Assembly (NCBI RefSeq): GCF_900544955.1
Contig: NZ_UQXD01000006.1
Span: 9,949-73,948, forward strand
Reading direction: 5' to 3'
Origin: an uncultured Oscillibacter sp.
Lineage (GTDB): Bacteria > Bacillota > Clostridia > Oscillospirales > Oscillospiraceae
Length of the DNA stretch: 64,000 bases
In this document: piece by piece, positions 1-8,223 of the stretch
How positions within the stretch are numbered: position 1 is the stretch's first letter
How the letters are laid out: each line of letters opens with the position of its first letter
Position numbers and translations under genes: made by a program
Notes under the pieces: generated by a model
The model's input: the letters and a program-made list of their open reading frames with translations, nothing else
Told to the model about the DNA's origin: nothing
Databases searched by the model: none

Positions 1-26
1 AATCTCCAGGAAATGAGGGATTCGTT

Positions 27-362
27 TTGCGCATCAGTGAAGCCTACGAGCACGAGCCGATTCTTCCCTATCAGGGTGAGGAGTCCTGCCCGTTGAACGG
101 CTGTAATAAAATTGGTACTCAGTGTGTGGATGTCTCCGCTCCGATGACCCTGACCCCCACCGCCACGGTGGGCACTGTCACGGTCTCCTGCCAGGGCACC
201 CCCAGCATCACCTGCGTCACCGACCCGTCCGGCACCAGCTGCACCGTGACCATGACCCAGCAGGTCTGCGTGTCCGTGCCCATCCGCTACGGGGTCACCA
301 TGACCACCAGCGAGCCCACCATCGCCTGCGCGGATAGCTGCGTCGGCTGCGGCTGCTGCTGA
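27..362 (+). CDS. Small cysteine-rich, Thr/Val-rich beta-type protein
   Basis: Function unknown. The 111-residue protein has about ten cysteines, a Thr/Val-rich middle with alternating hydrophobic and polar residues that suggests beta strands, and a C-terminus ending in CVGCGCC. The start is a TTG at 27 behind GAGGGA at 15-20. Similar short proteins with the pattern 'CVDVS...TPTATVG...CVSVPIRYG' are, as far as I recall, common hypothetical proteins in Clostridia, and a spore-surface or disulfide-linked envelope role is conceivable. That is inference only. No signal peptide or membrane segment is visible. It is monocistronic here, closed by the terminator at 373-414. Confidence 0.7.
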   Translation: MRISEAYEHEPILPYQGEESCPLNGCNKIGTQCVDVSAPMTLTPTATVGTVTVSCQGTPSITCVTDPSGTSCTVTMTQQVCVSVPIRYGVTMTTSEPTIACADSCVGCGCC

Positions 363-372
363 GGCATCCAGG

Positions 373-414
373 CCGCCCCTGCCGAAATAGACGGCAGGGG
401 CGGTTATTTTTTTT
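373..414 (+). terminator. Rho-independent terminator of the Cys-rich gene
   Basis: An 11-bp perfect stem (373-383 with 393-403, CCGCCCCTGCC and its complement) is followed by a T-rich run at 404-414. It begins about 10 bases after the stop codon of the upstream gene. Confidence 0.9.
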
Positions 415-504
415 GGAATTGTGGGCAGATTCCTTCTTGAAAGTACGCTGTAAACCAGATATACTAAACTGATACCTGAGATTCCCATGGAAAGGATGAA
501 TACG

Positions 505-1782
505 ATGACTGCCTATCCCAAGATGACCGCCCAGGAGCGGAAGGCGGAGTATGCCCGCCTGCAGGAGGAATTCGCCGAGCTGAAGGCCCGGAAGCTGAGC
601 CTGAACATGGCCCGGGGCAAGCCCGGAAAACAGCAGCTGGACATGGTGTCCGACGTGATTTTCAATTTGATGGAAAAGCCGGAGGATTTCATGTCCGGCA
701 ATATTGATGTGCGCAACTACGGGGAGATGTCCGGCCTGCCCACCGCCAAGCAGCTCTTTGCGGAGCTTCTGGGGTGCCGGCCGGAGCAGGTGTTCGTGGG
801 CGGCAACTCCAGTCTGCAGCTGATGTACGACACCATCTCCAAGGCCTGTACCCACGGCCTGCTCCACAGTGAGCGGCCCTGGGCCAGGGAGGCGTGCGTG
901 AAGTGGCTGTGCCCCGCCCCCGGCTACGACCGCCATTTCAAGATCACCGAGTCCTTCGGCTTCGACATGATCCCCATCCCCATGACCAGCCAGGGCCCCG
1001 ACATGGACGCCGTGGAGGCGGCGGTGCAGGACCCGGCGGTGAAGGGCATCTGGTGCGTGCCCAAGTACTCCAACCCCGACGGCATCATCTACTCCGATGA
1101 GACCGTCCGTCGCATGGCGGGGCTGAAGCCCGCCGCTCCGGACTTCACCATCATGTGGGACAATGCCTACTGCGTCCACGAGTTCGAGGGGGAGTACGCG
1201 GAGTTCCCGGACATCCTCTCCGCCTGTGCCGAGGCGGGCAGCCCCGACATGGTGATGGAGTTTGCCTCCACCTCCAAGATCACCCTCCCCGGCGCCGGCA
1301 TCTCCTGCTTTGCCGCCTCCGAGGCGAACCTCGCCTATATGGAGAACCTCCTGACCGTCCAGATCATCAGCTTTGACAAGGTGAACCAGCAGCGCCACGT
1401 CCTGTACCTGAAGGACAAGGCCCACACCCTGGAGCTGATGAAAAAGCACGCCGCCATCATGGCCCCCAAGTTCCACGCCGTGCTGGACGCGCTGGACACA
1501 GAGATCGCCCCCCTGGAGATCGCCGACTGGGAGCGGCCCAAGGGCGGCTACTTCATCTCCCTGAACGCCATGCCCGGCACCGCCAAGCGGACCTGGGCGC
1601 TGTGCAAGGAGGTGGGCGTCACCCTCACCGGCGCCGGCGCCACCTTCCCCTACGGGAAGGACCCCCGGGACAGCAACCTGCGCATCGCGCCCTCCCTGCC
1701 CCCGGTGGAGGAGCTGGAGCAGGCCATCCAGGTCCTGTGCACCTGCCTGAAAATGGCGGCGCTGGAGAAGCTGGGCGTATGA
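505..1782 (+). CDS. PLP-dependent aminotransferase (aspartate aminotransferase-like, fold type I)
   Basis: A 425-residue fold-type-I aminotransferase acting in amino-acid metabolism in the cytosol. An N-terminal SLNMARGKPG segment, a PNPDG-like YSNPDG, the WDNAY motif (Asp that contacts the pyridine nitrogen) and STSKITLPGAG (Schiff-base lysine) are all present in order. An Arg near the C-terminus (SNLRIAPS) fits carboxylate binding. These features match the alternative aspartate aminotransferase family (Pfam PF12897), rather than the classical AspC group. ATGs exist at 487, 496 and 505. Only 505 has a well-spaced Shine-Dalgarno site (GGAAAGGA at 489-496), so 505 is chosen. The stop overlaps the next gene's start by four bases, implying translational coupling. 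Confidence 0.9.
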   Translation: MTAYPKMTAQERKAEYARLQEEFAELKARKLSLNMARGKPGKQQLDMVSDVIFNLMEKPEDFMSGNIDVRNYGEMSGLPTAKQLFAELLGCRPEQVFVGGNSSLQLMYDTISKACTHGLLHSERPWAREACVKWLCPAPGYDRHFKITESFGFDMIPIPMTSQGPDMDAVEAAVQDPAVKGIWCVPKYSNPDGIIYSDETVRRMAGLKPAAPDFTIMWDNAYCVHEFEGEYAEFPDILSACAEAGSPDMVMEFASTSKITLPGAGISCFAASEANLAYMENLLTVQIISFDKVNQQRHVLYLKDKAHTLELMKKHAAIMAPKFHAVLDALDTEIAPLEIADWERPKGGYFISLNAMPGTAKRTWALCKEVGVTLTGAGATFPYGKDPRDSNLRIAPSLPPVEELEQAIQVLCTCLKMAALEKLGV

Positions 1783-2648
1783 GATACTACGGCAGCGTCT
1801 ACCGGCCTCCCTCCGAGGCCTACAGCCTGATCGTCCAGGTGACCTACGGGTGCAGCCACAACACCTGCGCCTTTTGCAGCATGTACAAGGAGAAGCACTT
1901 CGCCCTGCGGCCCCTGGAGGAGATCTTGGAGGACTTCCGCACCGCCCGGCAGCTGTACCGCCACGTGGACAAGGTGTTCCTGGCGGACGGCGACGCCCTG
2001 GTGCGGAAGGCAGCGGAGCTGTACACCATTCTGGACACCGTCCGGGAGCTGTTCCCGGAGTGCCAGCGGGTCACCAGCTACGCCTCCCCCTCCAGCATCC
2101 GCATCCGCACCGACGAGGAGCTGCAAACCCTCTGCGCCAAGGGCCTCACCATGGTGTACATGGGGCTGGAGTCCGGCTGCGACGAGGTGCTGACCCTCAT
2201 GCGCAAGGGCCACAGCGCGGCGGAGATCGTGGAGATGGGGCAGAAGGTCCGCCGCAACGGCATCGCCCTGTCCGTCACCGCCATCACCGGCCTGGGCGGG
2301 CCGGAGCTGCTGGAGCGCCACGCGGTGGACACCGCGAAGGCATTCAACGCCATGAACCCGGAGTACATCGGGATGCTGACGCTGATGGTGGAGCCGGGAA
2401 CCCCGCTGTACGACTGGCTCCAGGAGGGGAAGTTCCAGCTGCTGGACCAGTCCCAGGTGCTGCGGGAGACCCGCCTTCTGATGGAGCACCTGGACAGCCC
2501 CGGCAGCGTGTTCCGGATGAACCACGCCAGCAACTACCTGGTGCTGAAGGGGACGCTGAACCAGGACCGGGAGGCCATGCTGCGCACCATCGGCGCGGCG
2601 GAGCACGACCTCAGCCGCCTGCGCCCCGAGGCGTGGCGGGGACTGTGA
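1779..2648 (+). CDS. Radical SAM protein (Elp3/MiaB/NifB-like fold, no accessory domain)
   Basis: A 289-residue radical S-adenosylmethionine enzyme. The iron-sulfur cluster motif is a CX4CX2C variant near residues 24-32 (GCSHNTCAFCSMYK), and a GLESG motif near residue 125 fits the SAM-binding beta strand. The variant spacing and short length match a widespread clostridial family of uncharacterised radical SAM proteins, so no reaction can be assigned. Translation starts at ATG 1779, which overlaps the TGA of the aminotransferase (ATGA), so the two are co-translated and may act together. The transcript ends at the hairpin at 2654-2688. Confidence 0.88.
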   Translation: MRYYGSVYRPPSEAYSLIVQVTYGCSHNTCAFCSMYKEKHFALRPLEEILEDFRTARQLYRHVDKVFLADGDALVRKAAELYTILDTVRELFPECQRVTSYASPSSIRIRTDEELQTLCAKGLTMVYMGLESGCDEVLTLMRKGHSAAEIVEMGQKVRRNGIALSVTAITGLGGPELLERHAVDTAKAFNAMNPEYIGMLTLMVEPGTPLYDWLQEGKFQLLDQSQVLRETRLLMEHLDSPGSVFRMNHASNYLVLKGTLNQDREAMLRTIGAAEHDLSRLRPEAWRGL

Positions 2649-2653
2649 GAAGA

Positions 2654-2688
2654 AGAGCCGCGAAGCCCATGGGCTTCGCGGCTCTTTT
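2654..2688. terminator. Bidirectional terminator between radical SAM gene and yitT-type gene
   Basis: A 15-bp perfect stem (2654-2668 with 2671-2685) with T residues on the right and A residues on the left. It sits between two convergent genes whose stops are at 2648 and 2696, so it can serve both. Confidence 0.88.
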
Positions 2689-2695
2689 AACATCC

Positions 2696-3562
2696 TCAGG
2701 CCACCTGCTTGAAGTTGCCCATGGTCTCACTGACGGTGGACACGCAGGCGAAGGCACCGGGGAACTCCGCCAGAATCTCCTGAAAACGGACGATCTGGTG
2801 GCGGTTCACCACGCACACCAGCAGGGCGCGGGGGGTCTCGGAGTACATACCCTCCGCCGGGAGGACCGTGACGCCGTGGTGCAGCTCCTGCAAGAGCCGC
2901 TGGGCCAGGGCCTCCGCGTCCCGGGTCACCACCTCGAACTTCAGGGCCGTCTTGCCCCCCTTCAAAATGCCGTCGCTGATCCGAGAACTGAGGTAGCAGT
3001 AGATGAGGCAGAGGATCACCGGCTCGAACTGGCGGCCGTAGACGAAGAAGGACAGCCCCGCCACCCCGGCGTTCAGGGCGAAGATCACCCAGACCAGGCT
3101 GGCCTCCGGGCGCTTTTTCCGCACCCAGGCCGCCACGATGTCCGTGCCGCCGGTGGAGCCGTTCTGGCGGAGGACGCTGCCGTACACCGCGCCGCTGACC
3201 ACGCCTGCCGCCACCGGCCCCAGAATGGCGGAGGAGCCGCCGTGGTAGGCCAGGGCGCTCCAGTCCATCCGGTTGAACGCCAGGGTGGCTCCGGAGAACA
3301 CCAGCACAAACAGCAGGCTCTTGCGGGCAAAGTCCGGGTTCAGCTTCCGCCAGGCCAGCAGGATCAGCGGCAGGTTCACCAGCAGGGACAGATAGCCGAT
3401 GCTGATGTGGAACAGGTATTGCAGCATAGTGGCCAAGCCGTTGATCCCCGCCGGGGCAAAGGCGTTGGGGAAGACAAACAGCTCGTAGCTCACGGCCATC
3501 ACCACCGCCATCGCCGTCACCAAGGCGTAGCTCCGGAGGGTGGTTCCAAGGGATTTCTTCAT
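2696..3562 (-). CDS. YitT family membrane protein (DUF161 + DUF2179)
   Basis: A 288-residue integral membrane protein with about five or six hydrophobic segments in the first 200 residues, including a conserved FPNAFAPAGINGLATMLQY segment and NGSTGGTDIVA. A soluble C-terminal DUF2179-type domain follows, with HHGVTVLPAEGMYSETPRALLVCVV. This two-part layout defines the YitT family, whose transport substrate is not established. ATG 3562 is chosen because GGGAG lies about nine bases upstream and the promoter's predicted transcript start (about 3592) excludes the longer frame beginning at 3619. It is transcribed alone from the promoter at 3599-3627. Confidence 0.9.
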   Translation of the reverse strand: MKKSLGTTLRSYALVTAMAVVMAVSYELFVFPNAFAPAGINGLATMLQYLFHISIGYLSLLVNLPLILLAWRKLNPDFARKSLLFVLVFSGATLAFNRMDWSALAYHGGSSAILGPVAAGVVSGAVYGSVLRQNGSTGGTDIVAAWVRKKRPEASLVWVIFALNAGVAGLSFFVYGRQFEPVILCLIYCYLSSRISDGILKGGKTALKFEVVTRDAEALAQRLLQELHHGVTVLPAEGMYSETPRALLVCVVNRHQIVRFQEILAEFPGAFACVSTVSETMGNFKQVA

Positions 3563-3598
3563 GTGATTTCGCTCCCATCTCATTGGTTTCCGGGCCGC

Positions 3599-3627
3599 AG
3601 TATACGCCGGTTTCTCCAAAAATGCAA
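3599..3627 (-). promoter_or_regulatory. Sigma-A promoter of the YitT-type gene
   Basis: On the minus strand, -35 TTGCAT (3622-3627) and -10 TATACT (3599-3604) are separated by exactly 17 bases. The -35 lies inside A-rich near-repeats of AATGCAAGGAAA (3621-3643), which could be an operator. Confidence 0.8.
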
Positions 3628-3639
3628 GGAAAAATGCAA

Positions 3640-3679
3640 GAAAAATTCTGCATTGCAGGAAAACTTTCCTGCAATGCAG
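3640..3679 (-). terminator. Putative terminator of the pyr operon
   Basis: A 15-bp perfect inverted repeat (3648-3662 with 3665-3679) with a two-base loop is followed on the minus strand by AATTTTTC. It lies about 145 bases after the pyrI stop. A second, GC-only hairpin (3790-3800 with 3805-3815) lies right after pyrI but has no U tract. Confidence 0.75.
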
Positions 3680-3823
3680 AGCGGCGCTGGGGAAGGCGGC
3701 CCAGGCCCGCCGGAGGAGGCGGCGGATGCAGGAGCGGGGGGCCGGGGCATCATGCCCCGGCGGCGTCCATGGACCGCGCCCATGGAGACGGCCCCCCGTC
3801 CGGAGACGGGGGGCCGCGTGTGC

Positions 3824-4249
3824 TCAGAACTTCTTGTCCTGGGCGGTGTCGCAATAGGCGCAGCGGTAGGTGTGCCTCTCCGCGTCGCTGAGGAGGAAGA
3901 TGGCGTCCAATTGGGGCTCGGAGACGGTGATGCACCGGGGGTTTCTGCACCGGACGATGTTCACCAGCTTCTTCGGAAGCTCCACGTGCTTTTTCTCCAC
4001 CCGCTTGCCGTCCCGGATGATGTTGACGGTGATGTTGGCGTCGATATAGCCCAGCACGTCCAAGTCCACCTCCATGGGGGAGTCGATCTTGATGATGTCC
4101 TTCTTCCCCATGCGGCCGCTGCGGACGTTTTTGATGATGGCCACGGAGCAGTCCAGCTGGTCCAGATGGAGGTAGTTGTAGATGTCCATGCTCTTGCCGG
4201 CCTGGATGTGGTCCAGGACCACGCCGTTTTGGATGCTGTCGATGTTCAT
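3824..4249 (-). CDS. pyrI: Aspartate carbamoyltransferase regulatory subunit
   Basis: A 141-residue regulatory chain of aspartate transcarbamylase, which binds nucleotide effectors and assembles with PyrB. The N-terminal allosteric domain (MNIDSIQNGVVLDHIQAG...) is followed by a zinc domain with CRNPRC and, about 22 residues later, CAYC: the C-X4-C...C-X2-C ligand set that bridges to catalytic chains. Length is slightly below the E. coli protein. It is the last gene of the pyr operon, 13 bases after pyrB. Its presence means the pathway's committed step is probably allosterically controlled. Confidence 0.95.
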   Translation of the reverse strand: MNIDSIQNGVVLDHIQAGKSMDIYNYLHLDQLDCSVAIIKNVRSGRMGKKDIIKIDSPMEVDLDVLGYIDANITVNIIRDGKRVEKKHVELPKKLVNIVRCRNPRCITVSEPQLDAIFLLSDAERHTYRCAYCDTAQDKKF

Positions 4250-4262
4250 TGAGTGACCTCCC

Positions 4263-5183
4263 TTACACCTGGATGCCCAGCAGCTTCATGATGAGCGCCA
4301 TGCGGATGAACTTGCCGTTTTTCACCTGCTTCCAGTAGGCGGCCCGGGGGTCCCGGTCCACCGCCACGGAAATCTCGTTGACCCGGGGCAGGGGGTGGAG
4401 AATGGACAGGTCCGCCTTGGCGCCCTCCAGCTTCTCCGGCGTCAGCACGTAGCTGTCCTTCAGCCGCAGGTACTCCTCCTCGTTGAAGAACCGCTCCCGC
4501 TGGACCCGGGTCATGTAGAGGATGTCCAGCTGAGGGATGACGGCCTCCAGGTCGGTGGTCTGGGTGTAGGGGATGCCCCGCTTTTTCAGGGCCTCCTCCT
4601 TCACGTACCGGGGCAGCTTCAGCTCCAGGGGGGAGATGAGGACGAAGCGGATGTTGCCGTACCGGCTCAGGGCGTTGACCAGGGAGTGGACGGTGCGGCC
4701 GAACTTGAGGTCGCCGCAAAAGCCGATGGTGAAGTCGCTCAGCCGGCCCTTCTCCCGGTGGATGGTGAGCAGGTCCGTCAGCGTCTGGGTGGGATGGTTG
4801 TGGCCGCCGTCCCCGGCGTTGATGATGGGCACCTCGGAGAACTGGGCGGCGGCGTAGGGGGCGCCCTCCTTGGGGTGGCGCATGGCGATGATGTCGGCAT
4901 AGCAGCTGACGGTGTGCACCGTGTCCCCCACGGTCTCGCCCTTGGCGGCGGAGCTGGAGTTGGCCTCGGAGAAGCCCAGCACGCTGCCTCCCAGGGACAG
5001 CATGGCGGACTCGAAGGAGAGGCGGGTGCGGGTGGAGGGCTCGAAGAACAGCGTCGCCAGCTGCTTGTGGGCGCAGGCGCTCTGGTAGGCCTCCGGGCGG
5101 GCCAGAATGTCCTCCGCCGTGTGGATCAGCTCTTCGATCTCCTCCACGGACAGATCGGTGATGTCAATGATGTTTCTCGGCAT
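4263..5183 (-). CDS. pyrB: Aspartate carbamoyltransferase catalytic subunit
   Basis: Joins carbamoyl phosphate and aspartate to give carbamoyl aspartate, the second step of UMP synthesis. The 306-residue protein shows the carbamoyl-phosphate motif PSTRTRLSFE near residue 50, the HPTQTLTDLLTI motif in the middle, and HPLPR.NEI near residue 260, all diagnostic of catalytic chains. The length is the normal family length and no residue looks lost. It lies 12 bases after pyrE and 13 before pyrI. The pairing with pyrI indicates a dodecameric class B enzyme. Confidence 0.97.
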   Translation of the reverse strand: MPRNIIDITDLSVEEIEELIHTAEDILARPEAYQSACAHKQLATLFFEPSTRTRLSFESAMLSLGGSVLGFSEANSSSAAKGETVGDTVHTVSCYADIIAMRHPKEGAPYAAAQFSEVPIINAGDGGHNHPTQTLTDLLTIHREKGRLSDFTIGFCGDLKFGRTVHSLVNALSRYGNIRFVLISPLELKLPRYVKEEALKKRGIPYTQTTDLEAVIPQLDILYMTRVQRERFFNEEEYLRLKDSYVLTPEKLEGAKADLSILHPLPRVNEISVAVDRDPRAAYWKQVKNGKFIRMALIMKLLGIQV

Positions 5184-5195
5184 GCCGCGCCCCCC

Positions 5196-5831
5196 TCAGC
5201 CGATCCAGCTCTCGTCGGAGGGATTGGCCCGGAATTTCCGCAGCCGCTGGATGTCCTCCGGACGGATGGTGCCCTCATCGGCGGCCACCTGGCACACCGC
5301 GTCGAAATTGGAGAGGCTGTAGTTGGTGATGCCCGCGGCCTCCAGCCGGTCCAGCCCCTTTTGGAGGCCGTAGGTGAAGATGGACGCCACGCCCAGCACC
5401 TGGGCGCCGGCCTCCCGCAGGGCCTCCACCACCTCGATGCAGCTGCCCGCGGTGGAGATCAGGTCCTCCACCACCACCACCTTGGCACCCGGCTCCAGCT
5501 TGCCCTCGATGCGGTTCTGGCGGCCGTGGTCCTTGCTGCCGGAGCGGACGTAGCCCATGGGCAGGCCCATCAGGTGGCCCACGATGGCGGCGTGGGCGAT
5601 GCCGGCGGTGGAGGTGCCCATCAGCACCTCCACGCTGGGATAGTGGCGGCAGATCAGGTCCACCAGCCCCTCCTCCACGTGGGTGCGGACGGCGGGGGCG
5701 GTGAGGGTCAGGCGGTTGTCGCAGTAGATGGGGCTTTTGATGCCGCTGGCCCAGGTGAAGGGCTCGTCGGGCCGCAGAAACACGGCGCCGATGTGCAAAA
5801 GATCGTGGGCAATGGTACGTTCCAGGCTCAT
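5196..5831 (-). CDS. pyrE: Orotate phosphoribosyltransferase
   Basis: Transfers phosphoribose from PRPP to orotate, making OMP. The 211-residue protein carries the PRPP-binding motif VVVVEDLISTAGS near residues 117-129 and an N-terminal YCDNR segment that binds orotate in this family. Its length is normal. ATG 5831 is preceded by a good GGAGG-type site. It is separated from pyrF by 49 bases, the widest gap inside the operon, which shows no terminator hairpin. Confidence 0.95.
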   Translation of the reverse strand: MSLERTIAHDLLHIGAVFLRPDEPFTWASGIKSPIYCDNRLTLTAPAVRTHVEEGLVDLICRHYPSVEVLMGTSTAGIAHAAIVGHLMGLPMGYVRSGSKDHGRQNRIEGKLEPGAKVVVVEDLISTAGSCIEVVEALREAGAQVLGVASIFTYGLQKGLDRLEAAGITNYSLSNFDAVCQVAADEGTIRPEDIQRLRKFRANPSDESWIG

Positions 5832-5880
5832 AGCAGAGTTACCTCCTTGTATTCGGTCGTGATGAGGGATGGGGATGGGC

Positions 5881-6582
5881 TCAGCCCAGGAAATCCGCCG
5901 CGGCGCGGCGGTAGGCGGCCACCGGGTCCTCCGCCTGGGTGATGGGGCGGCCCACCACGATGTAGTCGCAGCCGGACCGGCCCGCCAGCGCCGGGGTCAT
6001 GATGCGCTTTTGGTCCCCGGCGGCGCTGTCGGCGAAGCGGATGCCGGGGGTGACGGTGACGAAGCCCGCGCCGCACCGCTCCTTCACCAGGGCGGCCTCC
6101 AGGGGGGAGCACACCACGCCGTCCAGCCCGCTGGCGGCGGCGTTTTGGGCGTAGGCCATCACGGTCTCCGCCATGGGGGTGGGGATGAGCAGCTCCTCTT
6201 TCAGCGCCCGGCCGTCGGTGGAGGTCAGCTGGGTGACGGCGATCAGCAGGGGGCGGGTGCCGTCGGGGCGGGTCAGGCCCTCCAGGGCGCAGCGCATCAT
6301 CTCTCCGGCGCCGGCGGCGTGGAGGTTCACCATGTCTACGTCCAGGCGGCTGAGCACCGCCATGGCCCGCTTCACGGTGTTGGGGATGTCGTGGAGCTTC
6401 AGATCCAGGAAGATTTTGTGGCCCCGGGCCTTGATCTCCCGGACCGCTGCCGGGCCCTCGGCGTAAAAGAGCTCCATGCCGATTTTCACGAAGGGCTTCT
6501 CCCCGGCGGGGAATTGGTCCAGGAAGGCCAGGGTCTCCTCCTTGGTGGGGAAATCCAGGGCGATGATGACGTCTTTAGCCAT
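5881..6582 (-). CDS. pyrF: Orotidine 5'-phosphate decarboxylase
   Basis: Decarboxylates OMP to UMP, the final step of the pathway. The 233-residue protein has the catalytic Asp-Lys-Asp array in FLDLKLHDIPNTV near residue 60 and a phosphate-binding GRPI motif near residue 210. The length matches the PyrF group 1 family. Its start overlaps the end of pyrD by eight bases, suggesting coupled translation. Confidence 0.95.
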   Translation of the reverse strand: MAKDVIIALDFPTKEETLAFLDQFPAGEKPFVKIGMELFYAEGPAAVREIKARGHKIFLDLKLHDIPNTVKRAMAVLSRLDVDMVNLHAAGAGEMMRCALEGLTRPDGTRPLLIAVTQLTSTDGRALKEELLIPTPMAETVMAYAQNAAASGLDGVVCSPLEAALVKERCGAGFVTVTPGIRFADSAAGDQKRIMTPALAGRSGCDYIVVGRPITQAEDPVAAYRRAAADFLG

Positions 6583-7492
6583 GATGTGCTCCTCCAGTCA
6601 GTTCAGAAATGGCGTCCACCCCCAGCCGCTCACAGACGGCGGGCAGGCGTTCAATGATGGTTTTGCAGGCGTAGGGGTCCCGCAGGTTGGCGGCCCCCAC
6701 CTCCACGGCGGAGGCCCCCGCCAGCATCAGCTCCGCCGCGTCCTCCGCAGAGCTGACGCCGCCGCAGCCGATGATGGGGATGTCCACCGCCTCGTACACG
6801 TCCCACACCATCCGCACCGCCACCGGGAACACGGCGGGGCCGGAGAGGCCGCCGGTGCGGTTGGCCAGCAGGGGCCGCCGGGAGGCGAGGTCGATCCGCA
6901 TGCCCAGCAGGGTGTTGATGAGGCAGATGCCGTCGGCCCCCGCCTCCGCACAGGCCCGGGCGATCTGGGCGATGTCGGTGACGTTGGGGGTCAGCTTCAT
7001 GAAGACCGGCTTGCCGGTCACGGCTTTCACCGCCCGGGTCACCTCCGCGGCGGCCTGGGGGTCGCAGCCGAAGTTCTTCCCCCCGGCGTGGACGTTGGGG
7101 CAGGAGATGTTCACCTCCAGAATGGCCACCTGGGCGCACCGGTCCAGCTTGGCGCAGTTGGCGGCGTACTCCTCCAGAGAGAAACCGCCCACGTTGGCGA
7201 TGAGGGGGCCCTGGAACAGTCGGGCCATGTTGGGCAGCTCCGTCTCGATCACGGCGTCGATGCCCGGGTTCTGGAGGCCCACGGCGTTCAGCATCCCGCC
7301 GGTGGTCTCCGCAATGCGGGGCTGGGGGTTCCCCAGGCGGGCCTCGCCGGTGGTGCCCTTGAAGGAGAAGCTGCCCAGCAGGTTCAGGTCGTACAGCTCC
7401 GCGTACTCCCGGCCATAGCCGAAGGTGCCGGAGGCGGGGATGATGGGGTTTTTCAGCGGCACGCCCGCCAGATCGACCGACAGATTCACCAT
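6575..7492 (-). CDS. pyrD: Dihydroorotate dehydrogenase B, catalytic (FMN) subunit
   Basis: Oxidises dihydroorotate to orotate using FMN, passing electrons to the PyrK subunit and on to NAD+. The 305-residue protein has the class 1B catalytic cysteine in VNISCPNVHAGG near residue 130 and FMN-phosphate motifs near the C-terminus (GCGGV and GASAVEVGAA). ATG 7492 is chosen because it overlaps the pyrK stop at 7486 and directly begins the conserved VDLAGVPLKNP. The longer frame upstream runs inside pyrK. Confidence 0.96.
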   Translation of the reverse strand: MVNLSVDLAGVPLKNPIIPASGTFGYGREYAELYDLNLLGSFSFKGTTGEARLGNPQPRIAETTGGMLNAVGLQNPGIDAVIETELPNMARLFQGPLIANVGGFSLEEYAANCAKLDRCAQVAILEVNISCPNVHAGGKNFGCDPQAAAEVTRAVKAVTGKPVFMKLTPNVTDIAQIARACAEAGADGICLINTLLGMRIDLASRRPLLANRTGGLSGPAVFPVAVRMVWDVYEAVDIPIIGCGGVSSAEDAAELMLAGASAVEVGAANLRDPYACKTIIERLPAVCERLGVDAISELTGGAHHG

Positions 7493-8223
7493 ACGATCTC
7501 CTCCTTGTACAGGATGGGCCCGTCCTTGCACACCCGCTTGTACCCGTCCCGGGTGGGGACGGTGCAGCCCATGCAGGCGCCGAAGCCGCAGCCCATCCGT
7601 GCCTCAAAGCTGAACTGGCCGCCGGTGAGCTGGGGCAGGCCGTGGACGGCCCGCAGCATGGGCAGGGGCCCGCAGGCCAGCACGTAACGGCACTCCGGCA
7701 CATTGCGGATGCAGTCGGTGACGAAGCCCCGGGTGCCCAGGGAGCCGTCCTCCGTGGCGATGAGCAGCCGGCAGCCCAGGGCGGCGAACTCCTCCAGGTA
7801 GAAGGCGTCCCGACCGGAGCGAAAGCCCAGGGCCACCGTGGGGGCCTGGCGCGCCGCCAGCATCCGCCGGGCCAGGCCGTACAGCGGCGCGATGCCGATG
7901 CCGCCCCCCGCCAGCACCGGCCGGTCCCCGGCCAGGGCGGCGTCAAAGCCGTTGCCCAGGCCGCTCAGGACGTCCAGCTCCGTGCCGGGCACGCTGCGCA
8001 CCAGCTCTCTGGTGCCGTCGCCCACCACCTTCACCAGCAGCATCAGGGCGTCCTCCGTCCAGTTGCAGATGGAGATGGGGCGGCGGAGATACCGGCCGGG
8101 GAGCTGGATGTTGACGAACTGGCCCGGGGCGGTGATGGCGGAGGTGTCGCCGGAGAGGACCAGCTCGTAGGTGTCCTCCGTCAGCTGCCGGGCGTGTTCC
8201 AGGGTGAACAGAGACTGTTTCAT
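7486..8223 (-). CDS. pyrK: Dihydroorotate dehydrogenase B, FAD/[2Fe-2S] electron-transfer subunit
   Basis: Accepts electrons from PyrD and passes them to NAD+. The 245-residue protein has an N-terminal ferredoxin-reductase-like FAD domain (RRPISICNW), an NAD-binding region with a Gly-rich AGGGIGIAPLYGL, and a C-terminal [2Fe-2S] domain with cysteines in a C-X4-C-X2-C-X11-C pattern (CGFGACMGC...VC). ATG 8223 overlaps the pyrC stop as ATGA. The PyrK/PyrD pair is the form typical of Gram-positive bacteria and fits anaerobic NAD-linked pyrimidine synthesis. Confidence 0.96.
   Translation of the reverse strand: MKQSLFTLEHARQLTEDTYELVLSGDTSAITAPGQFVNIQLPGRYLRRPISICNWTEDALMLLVKVVGDGTRELVRSVPGTELDVLSGLGNGFDAALAGDRPVLAGGGIGIAPLYGLARRMLAARQAPTVALGFRSGRDAFYLEEFAALGCRLLIATEDGSLGTRGFVTDCIRNVPECRYVLACGPLPMLRAVHGLPQLTGGQFSFEARMGCGFGACMGCTVPTRDGYKRVCKDGPILYKEEIVW

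Noticed and set aside
4395..5942. Long plus-strand frame opposite pyrB and pyrE
   Set aside because: Low-complexity antisense frame with no start signal; pyrB and pyrE are certain on the other strand.
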